A DNA stretch of 64,000 bases from Heterobilharzia americana. Its lineage: Eukaryota > Platyhelminthes > Trematoda > Strigeidida > Schistosomatidae. This document shows, piece by piece, positions 1 through 10,020 of this stretch; position 1 is the first letter of the stretch; each line of letters starts with the position of its first letter. The notes below the pieces were generated by a model that was not told where the DNA came from, searched no databases, and saw only the letters and a program-made list of their open reading frames with translations. The position numbers were made by a program, and so were the translations under genes. The stretch spans positions 103,596,701 through 103,660,700 of the forward strand of contig OX104134.1 of assembly GCA_944470555.2 (NCBI GenBank), given 5' to 3'.

Positions 1-1093
1 AAACGTTTGTAAACCCACAGATGAACTTTCGTCCGATTGCAGTTACCTCTCCATTCTTGAAGACAATTGAGAAGTTAGTAACTTTGCTGGAACCTTTATT
101 GGAAGAATTTCAAGATCCTAATCAATTTGCATACAAAAGCAAAAGAAGCATTCTGGATGTCAACATTGTCTTATCAGACTAGTGGTTGTAATCTCGATAG
201 AAATGTCAAGTGTCTTTTTAGACTATACTTCAGCATTTGATTCTGTCCCAAGACCTCTTTTGCTGAATAAGCTAACCGGGATACATACTGAATCCTAGAT
301 AACAAACTGATTGCATTTCTGTTTCTCTGGAAGGAAAATACACTGTTCACATGGAGAAGCGCTCTACCTCATTGCTTACTGAGCTGGCGTTTTCCCGAAG
401 CGCCTTTCTTTACTCTTTCTTCATGTAGGAGTAACCATCTTCAGCTAGCATCAGTTTTGTCAAATATACTGGTGGCCCGAAAGTTTTCATACCTGTCGCC
501 TCTTCATCAGATTGTTCTCAACTAAACGGTTTCTTATCTACTATTGAACGACGGTGCTCCATGAATGGTCTTGTGCCTAATTCTTCAAAATGTCAGACTG
601 TAAACTTTAGTTTCAGATGCGAACATAACATTTGTAAACTCTTTAAGTCTTGTGATTTCTGTTCTGTTGATGGCTGTGTATTGGAGATTGTTACAAGTGT
701 GATCTATCTCGTGTGTTTTTCTTTGAACCTTTCCTAGCCGTCTCACATCTTACCAATTTCCAAAATGGCCTACCACCTAGCTTTCTACATTAAGAAGCTG
801 AGGTGTTTGGTATAACTCAGTCTTTTCTCTTGTGTTTCATAAACTCTTGGATCTTTCTTATTCTCCTCTACTGTTTCCCTTTATCCTTTCCCAAGTTTCT
901 GGAAAAATACTACACTGTGTTGCGTAGAACTTTGAAGATTGTCAGCAGAGCTAGTGATGTACCCCTAAACCTTTTAGTTAAAACGGTTGTGGACAAACAT
1001 CCTAACTCGAGTAAGCATCAGATAAACGGCAACCTCTTAACTCAAAGCTCTCTTAGTGTGAGTCCTCAGGTGAGACCAGGAGTAAGAGTATAG
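1..1093 (+). pseudogene. Degenerate non-LTR retrotransposon RT (Jockey/CR1-type), enters from the left edge
   Basis: Relic of a retrotransposon polyprotein that would have copied element RNA into DNA at a nicked target. The window opens inside RT: FRPIAVTSPFLKTIEKLV is the fingers motif (about 27-80), then QFAYKSKRS, then LDYTSAFDSVPRPLLLNKL (about 218-275), the palm motif with the first catalytic Asp. Several frame changes follow. The C-terminal part (LEKYYTVLRRTLKIVSRA) is open from 803 to 1093. The usual YADD box is not readable in one frame, and there are many stops, so the copy is dead. The 5' end lies outside the window. This family differs from the CR1 and RTE copies elsewhere in the window. 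Confidence 0.8.
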
Positions 1094-1991
1094 ACTACTA
1101 AATATAAAATATCTACCATACCTTATTTAGCTCGTAACCTGTATGGAGAAAATGGTAGAAATGAAATAATTCATTTATTAATTTGTTGTTTAAAGCAAAT
1201 TAATTAAAGATTACACAACTTGCTGTTATTTATGTATGATGAAACTAATTATTAATCTGGCTATTTGCCTAAGTTAACTCTGACTTTTCAAAAGGGATGC
1301 AGATGAAATAAACATTCTTACTTTTGATATGTATCCAAATCTTTTTCCCCTCATTTTATCAAAACTATATTCATATAAAATGTTTCTGTCCAATTGATGC
1401 GATATGACATGACGAGAATTCTGCACAGTATTCCGGAAATATCTTTCAGAATAATATTATTATTATTGAACAAGATATGCCTTACATGTCTCGATGCTCC
1501 ATTGGATGATACAATATTAACAAATAGAAAGGCTGGTGACTTCAGTGAGTTAAGAGGTTTAAATGCTGAAAGCTAATGCTATTTATTTTTGCTGCAAGTG
1601 TGCAACTAATTGTTGTCGTACAAAGTGTATTTTGACAAAATAGCACCGAGAATCTTTGCGTAATTCCAAAACAATTGGAAATCTGATGATCTGCAGGGCA
1701 GATAAAAGCTAAAAAAATGTTCAGAACGATAAAATAAATGCCTTGCTTAGTGATGACAGTAATCCTCATACAGCAAGTAACTAGTTAAGGTATGATGGTG
1801 AAGGCAGAGATGTAGCTGGCTTAGTTGCTTAAAGCCATGAGACAGAGAGATTTAATTTCAGGAGGTATTCATGGAAAGCCTACCCTATATGGACTGCTAC
1901 ACTTGAATTTTATTTTCTTGAAAATTGATAAGAGTACTGTTTCTAATAGGTTCAGTAGCATTCACCAGGCAATCGATTTTACTGTATGTAT
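1094..1991. other. Unassigned stretch without recognisable gene
   Basis: AT-rich sequence after the RT relic. Short open frames (for example 1394-1576 and 1825-2034) show no motif, repeat or membrane pattern that I recognise. It may contain the 3' UTR of the preceding element, but no poly-A or microsatellite tail is visible to mark an end. Confidence 0.5.
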
Positions 1992-2260
1992 GAAACAACA
2001 ATATCAACTGTTCAACAAATCACTTGAAACCTGATGTTTGCAGGTTGCCAATCCCCGTCCACATTCTTCAGTAACAACCCAGCACAACATTATCACTTGG
2101 TGAGTAAAAAGACTGTGTTTTTATGTGCCGAGAAATACACTCTTGTTACTTGCCAAGCGATAATATTGTACGAGGAATCAATGAAGAATGTGGACGGGGA
2201 TTGGCAACCTGTAAACTCCAGGTCTCAGATGATTTGTTGAATAAATGATGTAGTTGCTTC
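1992..2260. repeat. About 270-bp nearly continuous imperfect palindrome
   Basis: The left half (1992-2126) is the reverse complement of the right half (2126-2260), with scattered mismatches and one or two small indels. A 30-bp core is perfect: 2041-2070 against 2182-2211. Complementarity continues toward the centre (for example TATCACTTGG at 2091-2100 against GCCAAGCGAT near 2152), so there is almost no loop. The layout fits a foldback or MITE-like element, or a head-to-head duplication. The short open frames crossing it are by-products of the palindrome. It lies directly upstream of the RTE-A relic. Confidence 0.8.
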
Positions 2261-2263
2261 AAA

Positions 2264-4249
2264 TATACCCAACCGATAGCTGCTACCTTGACGTGGTCAT
2301 CGGACCCCCATATCACAATGACCCAAACAGCTATGCTGGTGGAACACTTGTTCCCTCGAGGTCCTACCATACCAGAAAGATCTGTTCGATAGCGGTTAGA
2401 CGAAAAGCAGTTACCGTTACGGTGTAAATTACTTCACTATGATAGGGGGTCTGAGGGCGAAGTCGTACTGCTGCTAGCTGGATAAGGTGTGACAGCAGTA
2501 AGGTGTTTCCCTTGGATGACCAGCAGTGCCATGCTGATGCTGCATCCTCAGTGAAAGGGGCGTTAGAAAACGTCGGCCACAAAAATAACACTCCACCATA
2601 CACCACGGTCTCCCGGCTCACCGGTTTTGGTTCATTTGCCATTACTTTTCGACCATCCAGCCTCAAAACAACAAAGTTCAAAATAACCATACACAAAAGG
2701 CTACGTGTGACAGGCCTCAGACAGATGTCCGATGGGCTCTGAGGTCACATAAATCTCTTTCAGGTACCTTAAGAAGAAACAGACTTCCACGGTGTGGGCA
2801 GCCAGGAAGTGTCAACCGCCCTCACAACTCTGTCAGCACTCAAGTTTCTTCAGACTGTTATCCACCTCACTCATCATTACCTTCTAATCTTCTTTCACGT
2901 CTCTCAATTAGCGACACTACATCATTTTCAATTTCTCCTAGCTCTGCAGCCTTCGACAACGATCTGAGTCCACAGAACAGCATCCCTGATCTCCTTAATC
3001 TAAGTTCTAAATTACACATCGGGACCTTCAATGTCCGACCCCTCCGAAAAATTGGTCAACAAGCTTCATTGGCAAAGACTCTAGCAACTCGGGCCGTGCA
3101 TGTGTGATGTGTTTGTGAGACTGGCATACAGGACCCAAGTGCGGTTACTCACTTAACCTCTCCTGGCAAACCTGGTGAATGCGCAAAATTCACCCTTCGA
3201 GTTCCTGGAGATTGTATGGCTAGCCCTCGCGGTTTTGCAGGTGTAAGCATAGCATTCAGCACTAGGGCAGAAAACACACTACTAGACTGCATCCAAGTTG
3301 ATAGTCGCCTCTGCGCTGTCCGGCTGAACGGCTCAGTGAGAAATAAAAGGAGTAGTGAAACTCGCCCTTGTCTCTGTGTAATCTCTGCTTATGCACCCAC
3401 TGACTGCAGTTTGGATGAAGTGAAGGACGAGTTCTACCGCAAACTATCCAGCCTCCTTTCGAAAGCCAAACGTTCAGATGTGGTGGTTGTTGCAGGTGAC
3501 TTCAATGCACAGGTGGGTAGACTGAGTGAGGCAGAAAAGCACTTAGGTGACACTTTCGGAATCCCGGCTGAACGAACAGATAACCGTGATCGCCTACAAC
3601 TACAACTGTAGTCGAATGACCGCTTAATTTTAGTTAGCAGAAATTCCAGACATAAAGAAAGACACTGTCTGACGTGGCGTCCACCGAGGTCAACATAGCG
3701 ATGGATACAGATGGACCACATTGCTATTGGTCATCTCTGGAGAGGATCGGTGGAAGACTGCCACTCCTTCTGGAGCACTTGTGTGGATAGCGACTACGCG
3801 TCGGTCCGAGCGCGTACACGCCTGGGTCTCAACGCATGTAGGAAACATTTGGCAACGAAACCACTACGAGTGCAGCTCGATAACGAAAACACCAAAGCCT
3901 CCTACAGTGAGAAGTTGGCTAGGCAGTTATCGGAACCGGAGACTATCACTCATCCAGAAGAAGCTTGGTACCATCTCCAGTCTGCCGTAAATGGCAGTGC
4001 TGAAGACCGTAGCCGACTCAGAAAGAGTAGCTAGAAAGAGCCAGTGGCTATCAGCAGCTTCTTCCGAAAGTGAACGAATCCCGGTAGGCTCTGAGTACAG
4101 TGAAGAGCGAGCGCAACTTGAAAGTAGGCTGAAAAAAAATTCTACGCAACGACCGCGAACAGTGGTGGGCAGCAAAGGCAAAAGAGATGGAAAAGGCGGG
4201 GAGGGAGTTGGTAACAATATACAGTTATTTAGACTTACTTAGGAAACTG
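2264..4249 (+). pseudogene. RTE-A (SR2-like) 5' region and AP-endonuclease domain, truncated
   Basis: 5' part of an RTE-clade retrotransposon. The EN nicks target DNA to prime reverse transcription. The stretch 2264-3010 looks like element 5' leader. The EN domain starts at GTFNVRPLRKIGQQASLA (about 3022), continues through CETGIQD (the catalytic Glu region) and SAYAPTD (about 3388), and reaches AGDFNAQVG (about 3496-3520), the metal-binding Asp/Asn motif. The EN-RT linker QWWAAKAKEMEKAG is readable near 4160-4200 and QLFRL near 4220. The frame is broken by a TGA near 3101 and a stop at 3609. Homology stops near 4249 at the ET that follows QLFRLT, where RTE-B begins. The C-terminal half of this family resumes at about 6889. 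Confidence 0.8.
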
Positions 4250-4261
4250 AACCTCGCCTAG

Positions 4262-4281
4262 GTAACTAGTTCACTAGTTAC
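4262..4281. repeat. 20-bp palindrome at the RTE-A/RTE-B junction
   Basis: GTAACTAGT and ACTAGTTAC form a perfect 9-bp inverted repeat around TC, about 12 bp after the last readable RTE-A codon. It could be part of the RTE-B 5' UTR or a scar of the event that joined the two elements. Confidence 0.6.
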
Positions 4282-5227
4282 TAGCCTGTCCTAAGCCCCT
4301 ATAAAAAGCGAAGATTGGGGATAGAGCTAGCAACCCTACCCCGTAAAACCAATCTGACCGCTAAAAGAAATTCAAAGCACAAAGAAAATATAAAACATAA
4401 AATTAAACTTATTCCTCACTGCAATCAAAGAGGCGAAATGACATCAGTTGAGGAAAGCCTTCGGAAAGCCAATTGGCCGATATGTCTTCTCCCGATGAAA
4501 GCGAAGGTAAGAATGGGGACATGGAATTTCCGAACATTGTTTGAACCTACTAAGGTTGCCCAGATTGCTAAAGAGATGAGAAGGTAGAGCGTAAAAGTGC
4601 TTGGAATCTGCGAAAGCAGATGGAATGGAAGTGGACTCTCCATACTGTCAATAATCAACTGCGATATTGTCACCCAGACAACAACCACCAGCACACTGAG
4701 TTATCGAGTGGCTATCATAATGGCCCCAACAGCATCGAAAGCTCTCATGCAGTGGGAACCAATCTCCACCAAGATCATGACAGCAAGATTCAACTCAAAA
4801 GGAAAGAAAGTCACAATCATACAATGTTACGCTACGTTGCGCACCTACAAATAATGCAGATGAAGAGAAGACGGATGAATTGTACAGACAACTCCAATCA
4901 GTACTCGACAAGACCCTACTCCATGTGGAGATATCAAAATTCGAATGGGTGGGGTGACGTGAATACCAGTCAAAGTCGGAGCAGACAACACAAGAAGAGA
5001 ACTGATCATGGGTCAAGAAGCACTCGGTGAAATGAAGAATGAGAATAGAGAACTGTTTGTGGACTTCTGCACATTCAACGATTTGGTGATTGGAGTGATG
5101 CAGTGTGTACAAACACAAGGATATTCACAAGGCAGCGACATGGATTTCACCAGACACCAGGACACACTAACAATGAGATCGACTTTATTTCACTGTGTAG
5201 GAAGTGGACACGCAGCCCCCTGGACGC

Positions 5228-5255
5228 AAGAAGAAGAAGAAGAAGAAGAAGAGGA
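5228..5255 (+). repeat. (AAG)n simple repeat inside RTE-B copy 1
   Basis: A run of about nine GAA/AGA triplets at the EN-linker boundary. The other RTE-B copy has only a short Arg-rich stretch here, so the run probably expanded by slippage after insertion. An apparent poly-Arg frame through it is not a real protein. Confidence 0.8.
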
Positions 5256-6888
5256 ACAGATGTGGGTTCGCACCACTCATTGTCTAGTGCAATGAACCTA
5301 CCTTCAAAATCGAGTTGAAAGCCTTCACAGAAGTTGGTGATAAACCACAGTCCAAGTTCAACACCGCGAACAGAAACTGAACTTAAGGACGAAACTACAA
5401 AGAAAATCTTCACGTCAGTCAGTCATCAGGACAAAATGGGAGATATTAAGCAACATCCCTGTAGAAACCTACGTGGAAGAACACTAGGACTCTGAGACAG
5501 CGATGTGGAAGGAAACCTGCATGACCGTATTAGGAAGGAAGAAGAAGCGGAAAGACAAGGAAATGATAGCGACGGATCTCCGCATGGAAGCTGATAGAGC
5601 AAGGAGAGGAAGATAGTGAAGCGGAAGATGAACTAGTGCAGGGATGAACAACGAAAAGAGGAACTGAATACAACCCATAAAACACTACACTGGACAAAGA
5701 AGTGAAGAAGAGTGCATAGAAGGGCAAAAGACACTTCTACGACACATTGGCAAGTGGTGCAGAACAGGCTGCATATAGGAGACAGAGACTTGACAACACT
5801 ATACCAAATAACCAGGTTAATATCTGGGAGGGAAGAGATCAACACAGATGAAATCAATGAAAGATAGTGAAGGAAACCTAGTTAGCAAAGAGGAGAAGCA
5901 AACGGAACAATGGTCTTATCCCTTCAAAAAGCTCTTGAATCGACCACCACCTGCACTTCACCCAGAAATACGACCAGCAGCCACACGAACTACCGGTGAA
6001 CACAAGCCCTCCGACAAAAGCAGAAGTCCTGAATGCCACAAAGCTGCTGAAATCCGGGAAAGCAGTAGGACCAGGTGGAATTCCTCCAGAAGCGCTGAAG
6101 ACAGACGCAGAGATAACAGCGGACATGCTCACATCACACCACTATTGCATAAAGTTGGCAAGGAAGTAAGGAAAGGTACCTGCTGACTGGAAGAAGGGCT
6201 ACCTTGTCAAACTCCCAAAGAAGGGTGACCTAATTGTTTGCAAGAACTGTTGCAGAATCATGCTCCTATACACCCAAAGCAAATTATCAAGCCGAATCAT
6301 CCTGGGGAGACTAAAAGGTGCCCTGCATTCAAAATTACGACCGAAACAGGCTGGCTTCAGGAATAACAAATCAAATGCGGACCAAATTCCAACGCTACGG
6401 ATCATCATAGAACAGAGCATAGAATGGCAGTCAACTCTCTGCCTGAACTTTAAGAAGGCCTTCGATAGTGTCGACCGACAAGTAATTTGAAAACTGATTC
6501 AACACTACGGAATACCACAAACCTTTATCAACCTCATTCAACAACTATATGAAGACTCCACATGGCAAGTAATTCACAGTGGGACGCTCAGTGATGCTTT
6601 TGAAGTGAAGACAGGAGTAAGACAAGGCTGCTTACTATCACCCATGATATTCCTGATTGTAGTGGACTGGATCATGCAACAAACTGTGAGGAGCGAGAAG
6701 AGGGGGATACGCTGGACAGCGGAAAAGAACCTAGAAGACTTGCATTTCGCCGATGATGATGATTGGTGTCTAATGTCCTGTCGCACGAACTCGAAAATCT
6801 ACAGGCAAAACCGACAAGTTGACAAAAGAAGCAGGGAAGCGAAGACAGGGCTTCAAGTGAACGTAGGAAAGACAGAGACAGAATTTTC

Positions 6889-7830
6889 GTCAGACGTAGA
6901 ATACCCAGATGACATAGTCCTGTTGGGTGAAGACGCTGACAAGATGCAGAGTCTTTGAACACTAAGTGACAATTTGAGAATGTTTGGGATGCGTTTCTCA
7001 CCACCCAAATGCAAACTGTTGCTCCAGGATTGGTCTTCAATGGTGCCCCACCGCGGCTAACAATAGAGAGTGTAGTGGTTGAGTGTGTTGACCACTTCAC
7101 TTACCTGGGAAGTAGGATCAGCCCTGGTGGCTGGCTTAGTGGACGATGAAATCTCTGTACGAATACAGAAGCTTCGACTGGCTTTTGCCGACTTACGCCC
7201 TCAGTGGCGCCGCCGTGATATCCGATTGTTCATTGAGGGTCGCGTGTATTGCACATCAGTCCGGTCTGTCCTACTGTATGGCTGTGAAACATGGCCACTG
7301 AAGACGGAAGATATGAGAAGTCTTTAGGTGTTTGACCACCGTTGCCTTCGAAGTATAGGCCGTATCCCGTGGTGTCACCACGTAAGTAATGCAGAAGTCA
7401 GGAGTATAGTTTTAGGGAGAAGAGGTAAGTCGGTTGTGAACCTTTATCGACTAAGATGGTTGGGACACGTGTTACGTATGCCTATTCGCCGATTGTCTCG
7501 TCACACAATGTTGGCTGAAGTAGGTGCAGGCTGGAAAAAGGTCCGGTGGCCAGACTAAAACATGGCACCAATGCATGAAGTCTCTGACTGTTGGTTTGAG
7601 CCATGTGCGGCGATGCATACTAAGTGGTTGGGGTCCGCGGGACAAGAGAAACCAGTGGTTACAGACTCTATGTTATATGGCTTAGAACGGATGTCAGTGG
7701 CGCAGATGTATACACATATTACCCTCATTTTAACATTACACCGAATCTCACCATTTTCCCATTCTTCTTTCTCTCTTTTGGTACTCTGTATTTCTTTTGA
7801 CTGAATTTTCTTTGCTTCGGCTTCCACTTC
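6889..7830 (+). pseudogene. RTE-A (SR2-like) RT C-terminal part and 3' region
   Basis: RTE-A resumes here at VEYPDDIVLLGEDADKMQSL (about 6895-6957), the catalytic box with YADD changed to YPDD. It continues with RMFGMRFSPPKCKLLLQDW (about 6976), VDHFTYLGSRISPGG (about 7087, in a shifted frame), RIQKLRLAFADL (about 7162), GRVYCTSVRSVLLYGCETW (about 7237), AEVRSIVLGRRGKSVVNLY (about 7390) and RLRWLGHVLRMP (about 7450). The tail in the next frame (KTWHQCMKSLTVGLSHV, then QWRRCIH) ends near 7730, and 3' UTR-like sequence follows. About 1.2 kb of the family's central RT is absent between 4249 and 6889. The matching 3' fragment at 60.7-61.5 kb confirms the family. Confidence 0.82.
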
Positions 7831-7959
7831 ACTGCCTTCTTACTTGAGGTATGGCAACTCGGACCGTTTCGCAGTAATGCCTGGTCCCAGATTGCCTAGA
7901 CTGGGACGAGTTCTTTTCATCTAATCTCTTGCAAACTTCTGTCTCAATTTAAACATTTG

Positions 7960-10020
7960 TCTCGACTCAAAGAAAGCGCAAAAGTAGCATGTTAACATCA
8001 AAGACTACATCCCTATCACACTCAGGCGAAAACTGAGAAAAAAAGTATTCGCATCCCATGACTTTTCAGCCATTCTCAGTATCCACGCCGTTTTCAGTGA
8101 CCTGAAAGTTCACAGACGAAAAGGTGAGACATTCACTGAGATTAAAATTCTGAAACATGCGAATAAAACTGGTCTTCTTGCCACTTCTCTTAAAAAGGAA
8201 CTCTGTAATAAACCTGTCCTATTACCGCGTGCTTTAAGAAAGGCTCCAGACTCTGCTTGGAAAATTACCACCGTCCTTTCGCGTATAACGGAGAAGGCAT
8301 TGAAAAACGCCGTCTTTTCTCACCTTTCAGATCATAAACTTATGAACTCCTCGCAGCATGGATTTCCGTCTAAGAAATCTTGTATCACGTGTCACCTAGA
8401 ATTCTTCGAACACGTAATTAACAGTAGAGACGATAGAAAAGTGGTTGTCCCGCTTTACTTCGATTTCATCAAAGCCCTTGACAAAGTGCATCACCCCTCA
8501 CTCCTTAAAATGAATTCATCTGGAATTAGTGGCAAGTTATTTGACTGCATTGGCTCATTTCTGTTGAGCCGCATCCAAGTTGTCAAAACAGGCTGACGTT
8601 GTTCCCTTCCCAGAAATATCACCAGTGGAATTATCTGTCCTCAGACCTCTTTTCTTTATAATGTATATAAATGGCATATGCGCCTGCTTTCAATCAGGGA
8701 GAACCTTCCTCTTTGCAGATGACTTGAGAGCAGTGTACACTTTTCGCCCTAACCAATGTAGCAGCGTCAATACCACTATACAAAATGATCTTGGCAAGCT
8801 ACAAAGATGGTGTGACACGTGACTGCTACCTCTGAATACACAGAAGTCCGGCTTTACGCTCTTCGGTGAACAAGGCGTGCCAACTAATCTTCGACTGGAT
8901 AACATCGCACTTCAACAGCTAAGTAGTATTTGCGACCTTGGAATAAGGTACTCCAGTGACCTTTCCTTTGCAGACCAGGCAACGGCAGTGCTCCAAATCA
9001 CGCCGCCTCATCGGCTTCATTCACCGAAATTTCCGCCTGAGTGAAACCAAACTGATTCTGTAAAAGATGTATGCGACCACTACTAGAATACTGTCCTGTC
9101 ATACTTAGTGGCTTGCGGTCTAGTGACAATCAGAAAATAGAGACACTACCAGAATTATTTTCCCTAGTAATTCATACAGAGATAGATGTCATGCTAATCG
9201 ACTATAGCCTATGTGGTTTAGGCAAACCTCAGCATTTTCTATAGAGTCCTACACTACGAAGTGACTACCAATGTGGATACAGTAAAGTTTGCTGCCAAAA
9301 AACCCTATAATCTTAGAGATCAAGACTGCCTACTCACACTACCATATGCGTCCAAACAGCTCAAGTCTTCATTTTTCACAACTCATTACGCTAACATTTG
9401 AAACAGGCTGCCGCATGATGTTCGACGCTGCAAGACCTTATCACAGTTTCAGTCAACCTTAAACCACTACCTCAATGAACTTAGAGTATGCAGGATTCTT
9501 AATGTACCCTACATAGATGACCCCATGTTCCTTATATGTCCACCAAATATCTAGTCCAATATGCAATAATCCAATGCAACCACCCAAGAATTCATCAAAA
9601 GGTGAGTAATTGTTGTTAAATTAAATTCTATTCTATGCGAATTTTTGTTTGATGCTACTGTTCCTAACCTCAATGCTGCCATAGTTCAGCTACCCCTCCT
9701 ACAAATAAACATTCCGCCTACCATCCCCTTTGTAATAAGCTAGGAGTCTTTGTGCTGCACAGTAGTACAGGTCACTTTTGCGTGATAAATCAAGCTTGGC
9801 TATGGCATGAGTGGAGAGTATAATGGTCATAAACGTTGCCTGGTGTGTGGTACATACCAAGGGACGATTGGATTAATAATGTATACACGGTCTTAGCCAG
9901 CTGACAGTAAACGTCCCCGTAACCACCAACTCTATTAAGCGTAGCACAAAAATATTAAAAATAACGTGAAAATATGAGGAGATGGAGATAAGTGACCAAC
10001 AGGCATCATGTCAGGGAGAT
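7960..10020 (+). pseudogene. CR1-like (SR1-type) retrotransposon copy 1, RT to 3' UTR
   Basis: 5'-truncated CR1-clade LINE. RT is readable as KNAVFSHLSDHKLMNSSQHGF-type text from about 8300, YFDFIKALDKVHHPSLLK (about 8456), PLFFIMYINGICACF (about 8647) and LFADDLRAVYTF (FADD at 8712-8723). Then come LLPLNTQKSGFTLFGEQG (about 8824) and the C-terminal end YLNELRVCRILNVPYIDD (about 9468). The stop is near 9553. Downstream sequence to about 9915, and more weakly to about 10020, aligns with the sequence 3' of the inverted copy at 29.25-29.7 kb, so it is element 3' UTR. A few stops and frameshifts interrupt RT. This is the most complete CR1 RT in the window. Confidence 0.88.

Larger units (their letters stand above)
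4250..6888 (+). pseudogene. RTE-B copy 1: 5' UTR, endonuclease and most of RT, decayed
   Basis: RTE-clade retrotransposon inserted in RTE-A. About 250 bp of leader precede the EN, which starts at MKAKVRMGTWNFRTLFEP (4498), then GICESRWNGSG (about 4600). The expected EN middle is scrambled, and NNEIDFISLC (about 5170) marks its C-terminal end. The linker region contains an (AAG)n run. RT motifs follow: RPPPALHPEIRPAATRT (about 5945), GRIILGRLK-like text near 6290, PKQAGFRNNKS (about 6340), FKKAFDSVDRQVI (about 6450-6488), VRQGCLLSPMIFLIVVDWIM (about 6617-6677) and LHFADDDDWCLMS (about 6741), the catalytic box. It stops at LQVNVGKTE (about 6860-6885). Its own 3' end and tail are missing. Many stops and frameshifts make it inactive. 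The 50.7-kb copy is much better preserved. Confidence 0.85.

Noticed and set aside
5103..5318. Arg-rich 71-codon frame (run of about ten Arg)
   Set aside because: The run is an (AAG)n simple repeat inside RTE-B copy 1.
7562..7804. 80-codon ATG-initiated frame as a small gene
   Set aside because: It is an out-of-frame reading of the RTE-A C-terminal tail. The element frame (KTWHQCMKSL, then QWRRCIH) lies one base over, and the same tail occurs at 60.7-60.96 kb.
2264..7830. Simple nested insertion of a full RTE-B into RTE-A
   Set aside because: RTE-A lacks about 1.2 kb between the two halves, and RTE-B lacks its 3' end, tail and any target duplication.
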